Source: Verrucomicrobiota bacterium
Lineage (GTDB): Bacteria > Verrucomicrobiota > Verrucomicrobiae > Chthoniobacterales > UBA10450
DNA: 7,675 bases
NCBI GenBank assembly: GCA_005887855.1
Contig: VBQB01000216.1
Location: forward strand, 1-7,675
Reading direction: 5' to 3'
Numbering within the stretch: the first letter of the stretch is position 1; each line of letters starts with the position of its first letter. Both the position numbers and the translations under genes were made by a program. The notes under the pieces were generated by a model. The model had not been told where the DNA came from, searched no databases, and saw only the letters and a list, made by a program, of their open reading frames with translations. This document shows positions 1-6,473 of the stretch, one piece after another.

Positions 1-1
1 G

Positions 2-298
2 CCGAATCTCCCGCCAGTCGCTCCGCCGTCTCCAGTTGCAAGGACCGGAACGAAAGCAGCGGGCGTGGGCGGCCCGGTGATCGATGGAATTATTGTGCGC
101 GGCCTTTATTTGTTGAACCCGAAACAGCAGGAAGTCGTCGTCGATTACTTTCGCAACCTGGCGAGTTCGCCATTTTTCATCATCGACGCAAAAAATCCGG
201 ATCGCGTGATCAAATCCAACTCAGTGCCGAACGAGACCGAATGGGCGTTTCCTTACGAGCTTCAGCTCACACTGCGTACGCCCGTGAAATTGCCATGA
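2..298 (+). CDS. C-terminal part of a PilO-like pilus protein (possibly Amuc_1102 family), 5' end outside window
   Basis: The reading frame is open from the window's left edge to a TGA at 296-298, giving 98 residues of a longer protein. A GTG at 65 is not taken as the start because the frame continues upstream through a Pro/Ala/Gly-rich linker. After the linker comes a compact domain: a beta-strand (GIIVRGLYLLN), a helix (QQEVVVDYFRNLASS), a strand (PFFIIDAK) and a final strand (YELQLTLRTPVKLP). The pattern helix-LASS-FFII-strand matches the C-terminal domain of the next gene (LNQIAGSTGQFFIIRTLYVRN), so the two look like related PilN/PilO-type domains. The stop overlaps the next start (ATGA), indicating translational coupling. 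The position just before an Amuc_1100-like gene suggests an Amuc_1102-type pilus protein; that family name is inference, and the operon role is the firmer part. Confidence 0.55.
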   Translation, partial: PNLPPVAPPSPVARTGTKAAGVGGPVIDGIIVRGLYLLNPKQQEVVVDYFRNLASSPFFIIDAKNPDRVIKSNSVPNETEWAFPYELQLTLRTPVKLP

Positions 299-1224
299 AC
301 TGGTTTCAGCAGAATCGGTGGCTTGGCACTTTCCTGATTGTCTTTGGATTTTGCGCGTTGGTTGCCGGGATCTTTCTCTATTTTGCAACGAGCAAGTGGA
401 GCGTTGCCAAAAAGGAATTCGATACCGCTGCGGCGGAACGCCTTCGGCTTGAGCGTCTCGATCCATTTCCGAACGATGCGAATTACCAGAAAATGAAAGT
501 TTATCTCGAGAAGTACAGCGCCGCGCTCGACAAATTCAAAGAAGAGCTCAAGACAGCTGTTCTTCCGGCGCCGCCGCTCGCCCCCAATGAATTCCAAAGC
601 CGTTTGCGTCAGGTGACAACCATCACCCGTAGCAGGGCGAGCACAAACAAAGTAAAGCTCCCGGACAAGTTTCAGCTCGGCTTCGACGAATTTACCACGA
701 CCTTGCCAAATACGGTCGCGGCGCCGCTGCTCGGGCAAGAGCTATCCCAAATCCAAATGCTCATAAATATCTTGGTGGACGCCCGGGTGGACAGCGTGAG
801 CTCCTTTCAACGGGCGCCCTTGCCTGAAGAACACGAAGCCGCGCCTGCGCCAAGGGCAACTCCAACCCCAGTCCCCGGGCGAAAGGCGGCCCCGGCCCGC
901 GGACAAAAGCCGGCTGCCGTGAGCACGGCCGAGCCCAAATTGCTCGAGCGCAACGTTGTTAATCTGACGTTTAAAGCTACGCCATCTGCTGCGCGCAAAG
1001 TGTTGAATCAGATCGCAGGTTCGACCGGACAGTTCTTTATCATTCGTACTCTGTACGTTCGGAATGAAAAGGACAAAGGCCCGGCGCGCGAAAAGACGGC
1101 CGAGACAAATGTGGCCGCGACCGAACCGGCGAATGCTGCGAGCAATGCCCCGCTTAATTTTATCGTTGGAAATGAGCACATCGAAATCTCGGCCAGAATC
1201 GAGATGGTGAGATTTACATTTTAA
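295..1224 (+). CDS. Amuc_1100-family pilus-like membrane protein
   Basis: This is a 309-residue protein. The ATG at 295 is chosen because it overlaps the upstream stop (ATGA) and puts the only hydrophobic segment at the N-terminus: MNWFQQNRW, then a transmembrane helix at about residues 10-30 (LGTFLIVFGFCALVAGIFLYF). A charged, probably coiled-coil helix follows at about 35-85, then a globular alpha/beta region. A Pro/Ala/Arg-rich linker spans about 176-212. The C-terminal PilO-like domain has LNQIAGSTGQFFIIRTLYVRN at about 238-258 and ends in the strand HIEISARIEMVRFTF. This single-anchor, two-domain layout and length match the Amuc_1100 family (317 residues in Akkermansia, where it is a pilus-associated surface protein). 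By operon position it probably belongs to the inner-membrane alignment complex of a type IV pilus-like machine. Its stop codon uses the first two bases of the inverted repeat that follows. Confidence 0.8.
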   Translation: MNWFQQNRWLGTFLIVFGFCALVAGIFLYFATSKWSVAKKEFDTAAAERLRLERLDPFPNDANYQKMKVYLEKYSAALDKFKEELKTAVLPAPPLAPNEFQSRLRQVTTITRSRASTNKVKLPDKFQLGFDEFTTTLPNTVAAPLLGQELSQIQMLINILVDARVDSVSSFQRAPLPEEHEAAPAPRATPTPVPGRKAAPARGQKPAAVSTAEPKLLERNVVNLTFKATPSAARKVLNQIAGSTGQFFIIRTLYVRNEKDKGPAREKTAETNVAATEPANAASNAPLNFIVGNEHIEISARIEMVRFTF

Positions 1225-1256
1225 CCACGGATTGCACGGATAACACGGATTAGAAG
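1223..1256 (+). repeat. Left 34-bp inverted repeat of the GxxExxY cassette
   Basis: The segment begins AACCACGGATTGCACGGATA and ends GGATTAGAAG directly before the ATG of the GxxExxY gene. Its reverse complement matches 1664-1697 at 30 of 34 positions. It contains short repeats of a CACGGAT motif. Its first two bases complete the stop codon of the Amuc_1100-like gene, so this may be the actual edge of an insertion. Confidence 0.8.
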
Positions 1257-1661
1257 ATGATTCACGAGGAGTTAAGCGGCACGATAATCGGGGCTGCGCT
1301 GGAAGTGCTCAACGAATTAAAACCGGGACTGGACGAAAAACTCTACGAACGTGCAATGATCATTGAATTGAAGCACCGCGGACACAGTGTTTCAGTCCAA
1401 AGCTCGTTTCCGGTTTCTTATCGCGGGGAATTAATTGGCAAACTCAGTCCGGACCTGATTGTCGACGATGCCGTGATCGTCGATCCCAAAGTGGTCTCAT
1501 GCTTCAGCGACACGCATGTAGCTCAAATGATCGGGTATTTGAACATCACGAGCTTGGACCTGGCCATGCTTATTAATTTTAAGAATGCACGATCGGAATG
1601 GAAACGAGTGTTGCGCTCGCAAGAACCTGACGAACGCAACAACCCTGATCTTCATGCCTGA
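1257..1661 (+). CDS. GxxExxY protein (PD-(D/E)XK nuclease-like fold)
   Basis: This 134-residue protein has the family's hallmark G24-L-D-E27-K-L-Y30 after a helix (IIGAALEVLNEL). A helix ELKHRGH (37-43), the strand pair FPVSYRGELIGKLSPDLIVD and the core IVDPKVV follow, then an AQMIGYLN helix (89-96) and LAMLINFKNAR (102-112). The family resembles the PD-(D/E)XK nuclease fold. Here the candidate active-site residues are D66, D76 and K78: the usual ExK reads D-P-K, a conservative acidic replacement, with Q90 on the following helix. Biochemical function of the family is not settled. The gene starts immediately after the left inverted repeat and ends 2 nt before the right one, and it splits a pilus operon with which it has no evident functional link. 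It is best seen as cargo or driver of a small insertion. It has no clear ribosome binding site; the start is fixed by the repeat boundary and family length. Confidence 0.85.
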   Translation: MIHEELSGTIIGAALEVLNELKPGLDEKLYERAMIIELKHRGHSVSVQSSFPVSYRGELIGKLSPDLIVDDAVIVDPKVVSCFSDTHVAQMIGYLNITSLDLAMLINFKNARSEWKRVLRSQEPDERNNPDLHA

Positions 1662-1663
1662 GT

Positions 1664-1697
1664 CTTCTTATTCGTGCTATCCGTGTAATCCGTGGTT
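1664..1697 (+). repeat. Right 34-bp inverted repeat of the GxxExxY cassette
   Basis: The segment starts CTTCTTATTCGTGCTATCCG and ends AATCCGTGGTT. It is the inverse of 1223-1256 with 4 mismatches in 34. Internally it shows a 9-nt rhythm of CGTGnnATC units, so it is itself a short tandem repeat. Confidence 0.8.
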
Positions 1698-1749
1698 TCT
1701 CATGCTTTATTCGTGACCATTGGTGTTCATTCGTGGTTAATCGTTAATC
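1698..1749. repeat. Degenerate TTCGTG-type tandem repeat ahead of the next gene
   Basis: Three imperfect copies of a roughly 10-11-nt unit run from about 1709 to 1737 (TTCGTGACCAT, TGGTGTTCAT, TCGTGGTTAA). They are followed by an overlapping direct repeat of GTTAATCG at 1736-1743 and 1743-1750, which runs into the GTG start of the next gene. The unit is related to the end of the inverted repeat at 1690-1697 (CCGTGGTT versus TCGTGGTT). No Shine-Dalgarno sequence is visible here. Confidence 0.5.
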
Positions 1750-2638
1750 GTGGCGAAGCCTGTGGACTGGATTAAGGCGCATTACGATCGTGTCGCGCTC
1801 GTCGCGGCTGCGATCTTTCTTGTCATCTGCGCCATTTCCATTTGGTGGAGCGCCGCACAGTTCGGAAATAAATTGGCCGCGCAGCAGCAGACTCCAGCAA
1901 CCTTCCCAATGGAAATTCGGCGGGCGTTCGGGGCTTTTCGTTCCGGAAAAACATTTCATCGGCGCCAACAACCTGCCGGCGACGCTGCAAACCACAGTGG
2001 TACATCCGCCCGTGCCGAACGAGTGGTTCGAGCAATTTGGCCTGCCGGTCGAGAATGCGGATGTCCTCGATGAAGATCCCGATAACGACGGCTTCACCAA
2101 TCTCGATGAATGGAAGGGACAGACCAATCCAACGGATAAGGATTCGCATCCTGATTATCTCACAAAGTTAAGCTTGGAGTCAGCCACCGAGGAACCTTTC
2201 CGGTTCATGTTTTCATCGTGGGTCGGCGACACATTTGCGATTAACGCCATCGATCAAAGCGAGCCAACGCAATTCTTGAAAAAGGGAGATACCATCCGCG
2301 GCACGCGCTTCAAGATCGTAAAGTTCACGGAAAAATATCAACCGAACCAATACGGCACCAATGTCGATGTGTCCGAGTTACGTCTCGAGCATGAAGACAC
2401 CAAAGAGCAGCTCACACTCGTGAAGGAAAAGGTCGCCATGTCGCCCGAGTCGGTCGCGACCTTCGCTTATTCCTGGGGCGGGCGGCGGGAATTTGAAGTG
2501 AGAAAAGATCAAGAATTTTCCTTGAAACCGTTGGAGGAGATCAAATATAAGCTGGTGGATGTTCAGTCGAACAAGGCAGTGATCATAAACACTCAAAAGC
2601 CAAATCAGCCAATCGAGGTCGGTCCTGCCCCTCCATAA
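1750..2638 (+). CDS. Amuc_1099-family pilus-like protein, interrupted by an apparent frameshift
   Basis: Two overlapping frames together make one recognisable protein of about 295 residues. The first frame (GTG at 1750) gives MAKPVDWIKAHYDRV and a transmembrane helix at about residues 15-33 (VALVAAAIFLVICAISIWW), then AAQFGNKLAAQQQ. It degenerates into composition-biased sequence ending at 2073. The second frame carries the rest: SQWKFGGRSGLFVPEKHFI from about 1902, PPVPNEWFEQFGLPV, a calcium-loop-like DPDNDGFTNLDEW at about 2075-2113, and a beta-rich C-terminal region ending at 2638. The join lies in or near the CAG-rich stretch at about 1880-1905 and needs one extra base removed or two missing bases restored; a longer deletion is possible. 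No slippery heptamer is evident. The cause may be an assembly or sequencing error, a true mutation, or less likely programmed shifting. Between the Amuc_1100-like gene and the secretin this should be a periplasm-facing inner-membrane component. The family name rests on order and motifs. Confidence 0.7.
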
Positions 2639-2645
2639 ATTGCTT

Positions 2646-5540
2646 ATGAAGAAAATTCCCCAGAGTCCCAACGCGCATCACAAACTGTCCTGGCACGCTT
2701 TAAAATTAGCCCAGCGTTTTAACGCTGGGTCACAATGGAGTTTTGTTTTCCCGAGTCCCAAGGAGGGACGACAGAAGTCCGGCGTGTCGCCGAAAGGGAA
2801 CACAGACTTGCAGTCTGTGCGGCCAGCGGAGTTTTACTCCGCTGAATCCCGCATAGCGGACAGAATGTCGGCTGGCCGCACAGGGCACAGCCCTGTGTTC
2901 CATTTGGGCAAGACACCCAATTTGCGCGCCCTAGCACCGCTTCTCCTCACACTCATCGCCGTTTGGTCGTCGATGTTTTGTACCCTGAGCCTTGCCCAAA
3001 CTGTAGATTCCGTTTCGCAGCGGGAGGTGCAACGGCGTCAGGCCGCCCTGCCGCGAGGCGAAGAGGCCCTGGCGCGGGGCAAGGCCGCCATGCAAGCGAA
3101 GAACTTTGCGCTCGCCCATCAGGAATTCCGGACAGCCGTCAGATACCTGCCGGATGCGATAGTCTCGGGGAAGGCGCACGACGACGCGGTAGACGGTTTC
3201 TGCAAGAGCGGAGTGAAATTGGCGGAACAGCGAATCGCGGAAGGCAACTACGCTGAGGCAGAGGTGATCGTGAGTGAGATTTTGGATCCTCGCTACGATC
3301 CAAACTGCCGTCCGGCGGCAGAGCTGCTCGCCCACTTGCAGCAGCCCGGTTATTTCAACAAGACGATGACCCCGAAGTTCATCGCGAAAGTCGAAGAAGT
3401 AAAAAGGCTCCTCACGGAAGCGGACGGCTACTACCAGTCGGGCCGATATGATCTCGCCTTTAAGAGGTACGACCAAGTGCTTAATCTCGATCCGTACAAT
3501 GTGGCCGCGCGCCGCGGCCAGGAAAAGATCGACAATACCAAGTATCATTACGGCGAAGAAGCGTATAACGAGACCCGAGCGCGCAATATGTGGCAGGTGG
3601 AAAAAGCTTGGGAAGAACCGGTTCGCCAATACGGCCAGGCCGTCAACCCATACGCAGACGCTTTCGCCAGAGACGCGAGCGGAACAGCCCGGATTACGAC
3701 CAAGCTGAACACGATCATTATTCCGCGCGTTGAATTTCGCGATGCCAGTATTCGCGAGGCGATCGATTTTCTGCGGCAACAAGCGGTGGCGAACGATCCT
3801 GCCACGGAAGGAAAGAAAGGCGTCGATATTGTTTTGCGTTTGACGCCGCTCGGTCAAGTTGCTCCTCCTTCGGTGCCGGTCGAACCTGCCGCTGGACCGG
3901 CGGCGCCACCTGCCGCTCCTCCCGCCGGGGCTGCGCCGCAAGGAACCGCTGCACCGGGAACGACCCCAGTTTCCGCGCGTCCCATCGTTAATCGCGCAGT
4001 AGTAGCCGCGCCGGCGATTTCGCCAGCCGAGGCGCGCATCACCATTACTCTGAATCAAATCCCGCTTGGCGAAGCGCTGCGCTACATTGCGAACCAGGCT
4101 GGCTTGAAAGTGAAGGTCGAACCTTACGCGGTAGCGATCATTCCGATGAGCGAACAGAGCAATGACTTGATCACAAAAGAATATCGCGTCCCACCCGATT
4201 TCATTAGCACCTCGGTAACTGCTGGGTATTCAGCGCTGCAGGCGGGCGCTTACAAAACAAAGACAGGAGCAGCAGCTCCCACGGGCACAGGAAAAGATAC
4301 ACAGGAAACCACTGGCGGACAGCAACTCGTAACCCGTGAAGGGGCAAAGGATTTCCTCGAAGCGCAGGGTGTTCCCTTCCCCCCGGGGGCGAGCGCGAAC
4401 TTCCTGCCCCAGAGCAGCCGCCTGATCGTTCGTAACACGCAGGACAATTTGGACCTGGTCGATGCGTTGGTCGAGCAGGCAACTGTGGCTGGTCCTAAAC
4501 AGGTCGAAATCGAATCAAAGTTTATCGAGATTACGCAGAACAATCTGAAAGAACTCGGCTTTGATTGGCTGCTCGGCCCGTTCAAGGTTGGCAGCAAAGG
4601 GGCCTATGGATCTGGGGGAACATCGGGGCTGCTGACTGGACCTGGTGTGGGGTCTGACCCCAACTTTCCGCTTTCGCCAAACGCTGTAAATCCTGCGAAC
4701 CCAAACACTCTCTCCTCCGGTCAACTTCCAGTCACCTCCGGAAATCGCAGCGGAAACATGGCGATTAGCGCGAATGCAATCGACGCACTTTTATTTCCAA
4801 CGTTGGGAACCAGCACCGTGGCTCCTGGAATTTTTGGGTTGGCTGGCGTTTTTACCGATCCGCAATTTCAAGTCGTCATTCGCGCGCTCAATCAGAAAAA
4901 AGGCATCGATCTTCTCTCCGCGCCGAAAGTGACCACCAAGAGCGGCGGAGCCGGTGGAACCGCCCCAATAACCATTTCCGTCGTGACACCAACTACGCCT
5001 GCGACCTTTGAAACTCGAAATACGGGCGTCACTCTCGAGGTTGAACCAGTGGTAGGACCGGACGGCGTGACCATCGACCTCAGTATGGTGCCGCAGGTTG
5101 TTGAGTTTGAAGGCTTCATCAATTATGGCAGCCCCATCAATGCGATCGGTGTCAACACCATCACAGTGGGCGGGGTACCGATTACAACCGTCTCCACTCC
5201 AGTTCTTCTTACAAGCAACGTGATTAACCAGCCGATCTTTAGCACGCGCAAGGTGACCACGAGCGTGAGCGTGTGGGACGGACAAACAGTCGTGCTTGGC
5301 GGTTTGATGCGAGAGGATGTGCAGAAGACGGAAGATAAGGTCCCGATCATCGGCGACATTCCGTTCATCGGTAGGGCCTTTCGCACGAATGTCGACCAAC
5401 ACATCAAGCGCAACCTGATAATCTTCGTGACCGCGCGCCTCATCACGCCTGGCGGCCAGCCGGCGAATCTGGGTGAGGAGGAAGAAGAGGGGCTGCTGCA
5501 GCCTCCGCTGTTGCCAGAGGTCCCGGCATACAAGAAATAA
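2646..5540 (+). CDS. Amuc_1098-family type IV pilus/type II secretion outer-membrane secretin
   Basis: A 964-residue secretin. Numbered from ATG 2646 (7 nt after the upstream stop), the order is: a repeat-encoded N-terminal extension (about 20-90); a signal peptide core (LAPLLLTLIAVWSS) with likely cleavage before Q118 (LSLA|Q); TPR-like helices near 145-180 (FALAHQEFRTAVRYLPDA) and 264-286 (RYDLAFKRYDQVLNLDP); a secretin N-type domain near 351-380; a Pro/Ala linker (403-459); an STN-like domain near 462-500 (ITLNQIPLGEALRYIANQAG); another N domain near 571-612; and the C-terminal secretin pore domain (about 742-937). The pore domain carries the signature VVLGGLMRED...KVPIIGDIPFIGRAFR at 882-913. 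It would form the multimeric outer-membrane channel for a pilus or secreted protein. Because the extension is encoded by palindromic repeats, the original start is uncertain: ATG 2865 or TTG 2922 would give more normal signal peptides. A TTG at 2640 is also in frame. The tail is acidic (GEEEEEG). Confidence 0.9.
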   Translation: MKKIPQSPNAHHKLSWHALKLAQRFNAGSQWSFVFPSPKEGRQKSGVSPKGNTDLQSVRPAEFYSAESRIADRMSAGRTGHSPVFHLGKTPNLRALAPLLLTLIAVWSSMFCTLSLAQTVDSVSQREVQRRQAALPRGEEALARGKAAMQAKNFALAHQEFRTAVRYLPDAIVSGKAHDDAVDGFCKSGVKLAEQRIAEGNYAEAEVIVSEILDPRYDPNCRPAAELLAHLQQPGYFNKTMTPKFIAKVEEVKRLLTEADGYYQSGRYDLAFKRYDQVLNLDPYNVAARRGQEKIDNTKYHYGEEAYNETRARNMWQVEKAWEEPVRQYGQAVNPYADAFARDASGTARITTKLNTIIIPRVEFRDASIREAIDFLRQQAVANDPATEGKKGVDIVLRLTPLGQVAPPSVPVEPAAGPAAPPAAPPAGAAPQGTAAPGTTPVSARPIVNRAVVAAPAISPAEARITITLNQIPLGEALRYIANQAGLKVKVEPYAVAIIPMSEQSNDLITKEYRVPPDFISTSVTAGYSALQAGAYKTKTGAAAPTGTGKDTQETTGGQQLVTREGAKDFLEAQGVPFPPGASANFLPQSSRLIVRNTQDNLDLVDALVEQATVAGPKQVEIESKFIEITQNNLKELGFDWLLGPFKVGSKGAYGSGGTSGLLTGPGVGSDPNFPLSPNAVNPANPNTLSSGQLPVTSGNRSGNMAISANAIDALLFPTLGTSTVAPGIFGLAGVFTDPQFQVVIRALNQKKGIDLLSAPKVTTKSGGAGGTAPITISVVTPTTPATFETRNTGVTLEVEPVVGPDGVTIDLSMVPQVVEFEGFINYGSPINAIGVNTITVGGVPITTVSTPVLLTSNVINQPIFSTRKVTTSVSVWDGQTVVLGGLMREDVQKTEDKVPIIGDIPFIGRAFRTNVDQHIKRNLIIFVTARLITPGGQPANLGEEEEEGLLQPPLLPEVPAYKK
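2708..2727. repeat. Perfect 20-bp palindrome in the secretin 5' coding region
   Basis: CCCAGCGTTTTAACGCTGGG is a perfect palindrome (7-bp GC-rich arms around TTTTAA). It is translated within the N-terminal extension as part of AQRFNAG. It begins the hairpin-rich stretch that ends near 2915. Confidence 0.75.
2797..2901. repeat. 105-bp composite palindromic repeat inside the secretin reading frame
   Basis: Two 31-nt arms (2797-2827 and 2871-2901) are inverse copies over their outer 8 and inner 13 bases: GGAACACAG at one end and TGTGTTCC at the other, with GCGGCCAGC pairing to GCTGGCCGC. Each arm contains its own small hairpin: CACAGAC-TTGCA-GTCTGTG on the left and CACAGGG-CACAG-CCCTGTG on the right. 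A third, AGCGGAG-TTTTA-CTCCGCT, lies at about 2825-2843. The 105 bp equal 35 codons and keep the frame open, encoding NTDLQSVRPAEFYSAESR and flanking residues. The whole would fold into a cruciform-like, multi-stem structure. Confidence 0.8.
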
Positions 5541-5557
5541 ACGGCTGGCATTCCCTT

Positions 5558-5636
5558 GTAGCCACGGCCCTATGGGCCGTTTCATAGAGGGCGTGCGCAC
5601 AGGAGCAAAGCAGACCGGCCACAGGCCGGTGGCTAC
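5558..5636. repeat. REPIN 1 (inverted pair of GTAG-type REPs)
   Basis: A + REP at 5558-5580 (GTAGCC then stem ACGGCCC-TAT-GGGCCGT) and a - REP at 5614-5636 (stem ACCGGCC/GGCCGGT then GGCTAC) are separated by 33 nt. The first lies 18 nt after the secretin stop, so its hairpin may also act as a transcription end or mRNA stabiliser, although no U-tract follows. The GTAG tetranucleotide plus palindrome is the usual form of REPs moved by RAYT transposases. Confidence 0.8.
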
Positions 5637-5661
5637 AAGCGCTCGGATGGAACTTGCATTC

Positions 5662-5740
5662 GTAGCCACGGCTCTGTGAGCCGTCTGGGTTTACTCCTGT
5701 GCGCGGACCACCTGGAAACGGCCCATAGGGCCGTGGCTAC
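5662..5740. repeat. REPIN 2 (inverted pair of GTAG-type REPs)
   Basis: A + REP at 5662-5684 (stem ACGGCTC/GAGCCGT) and a - REP at 5718-5740 (stem ACGGCCC-ATA-GGGCCGT) are again separated by exactly 33 nt. The inner spacer of this unit, read in reverse complement, shares GCGCACAGGAG followed by (C/T)AAA with REPIN 1, so the two units are related inverse copies. Confidence 0.8.
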
Positions 5741-5770
5741 AGGTGCCATAGTAGCGATGCAAAAACCTCG

Positions 5771-5793
5771 ACGGCACAGAGCGCCGTGGCTAT
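5771..5793 (-). repeat. Degenerate single REP just upstream of the transposase
   Basis: The ACGGCAC-AGA-GCGCCGT stem is followed by GGCTAT, so the terminal tetranucleotide reads ATAG instead of GTAG on the minus strand. It ends 11 nt before the GTG start of the transposase gene. A possible fragment of its + partner is GTAGCGATG at 5751. Confidence 0.6.
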
Positions 5794-5804
5794 AGGTTTT
5801 TCGG

Positions 5805-6275
5805 GTGAAGCAAGATTTCAGGCGACGACCTCTTCGTCTCGCTCGAGTTTTTGAAGCCAGCCCGCTCTACTTCGTAACCTTTTGCACGCATGACCGTATC
5901 CCGTGCTTGGCTCGCCACGAGATCCATTCGGCGTTCGTCCTTTTTGCGCGGCGTGCCCAGCGCGACTTCAACGTAGCCGTTGGCCGATACGTGATCATGC
6001 CGGAGCATGTCCATCTCTTCGTCCGCGGCGGACCGGACTTCACACTGGGCCGCTGGGTCGGTCTACTGAAACAAACGCTCGCCCGAGCAGCCAACTTATC
6101 AGGAGCGAACACACGGTTTTGGCAGGAAGGGTTTTTCGATCATGCGTTGCGAAGCGACGAGAGCTATTCACAAAAATGGAATTATGTTCGTGAAAATCCA
6201 GTGCGCGCTGGATTTGTTAAATCAGCAGAAGAGTGGCCTTATCAAGGTGAGATCGTTTACATCGATCGTGCATGA
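5805..6275 (+). CDS. REP-associated tyrosine transposase (RAYT, Y1/HUH single-strand transposase)
   Basis: This is a 156-residue protein of typical RAYT length. The N-terminal strand LYFVTFCTHDR (21-31) is the usual family opening. The metal-binding HUH motif is MPEHVHLFV (H68 and H70). LLKQTLAR (87-94) and RFWQEGFFDHALRSDE (104-119) follow. The helix QKWNYVRENPVRAGFV (123-138) carries the family's NPVRAG motif and the candidate nucleophile Y127; Y121 is an alternative. RAYTs are thought to cut and rejoin REP hairpins as single-stranded DNA. Here the gene is closely flanked by inverted degenerate REPs (5771-5793 and about 6292-6306) and by five REPINs within 1.5 kb, the expected REPtron arrangement. 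The catalytic motifs are complete, so it may be active. GTG 5805 is the chosen start because little protein is missing before the first conserved strand; no strong ribosome binding site is seen. Confidence 0.88.
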   Translation: MKQDFRRRPLRLARVFEASPLYFVTFCTHDRIPCLARHEIHSAFVLFARRAQRDFNVAVGRYVIMPEHVHLFVRGGPDFTLGRWVGLLKQTLARAANLSGANTRFWQEGFFDHALRSDESYSQKWNYVRENPVRAGFVKSAEEWPYQGEIVYIDRA

Positions 6276-6291
6276 AATTGTAGGCCGCCGT

Positions 6292-6306
6292 GTAGCTACG
6301 GCCCTG
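6292..6306 (+). repeat. Truncated REP downstream of the transposase
   Basis: GTAGCTACGGCCCTG is the first half of a REP, broken off directly before an intact REP at 6309. A GTAGGCC at 6280 may be another remnant. It lies 16 nt after the transposase stop and in the opposite sense to the REP upstream of that gene. Confidence 0.55.
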
Positions 6307-6308
6307 CT

Positions 6309-6384
6309 GTAGCCACCGCCCTGTGGGCGGTCAAACGCCGGCGGCGAAGAGTGAAATCTGGACGGCTCACAGAGCCGTGGCTAC
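6309..6384. repeat. REPIN 3 (inverted pair of GTAG-type REPs)
   Basis: A + REP at 6309-6331 (stem ACCGCCC-TGT-GGGCGGT) and a - REP at 6362-6384 (stem ACGGCTC/GAGCCGT, then GGCTAC) are separated by 30 nt. It sits between the transposase and the small secreted protein gene. Confidence 0.78.
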
Positions 6385-6473
6385 AGGGAGATGATTTCGG
6401 TTGTTTTCTTACGTATTGAAGCGCTCGTCGATTTTTTGCTTCGCTTCACCGGCTATTTCGTTAAACAGAAACC

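Noticed and set aside
1880..1925. Programmed ribosomal frameshift in the Amuc_1099-like gene
   Set aside because: No slippery heptamer, internal Shine-Dalgarno site or downstream hairpin is evident near the junction; error or mutation is simpler.
2931..4058. Long minus-strand open frame (375 codons) opposite the secretin
   Set aside because: It is antisense to a clearly recognised secretin, is Arg-rich and low-complexity, and has no family motif; it is a codon-bias shadow.
5558..5580. Classical rho-independent terminator after the secretin
   Set aside because: The hairpin is a REP and lacks a following run of T; it may still slow or protect transcripts but is not annotated as a terminator.
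4791..5669. Minus-strand open frame of 292 codons opposite the secretin core
   Set aside because: It overlaps the best-conserved secretin region and begins inside REP repeats; no domain pattern is visible.
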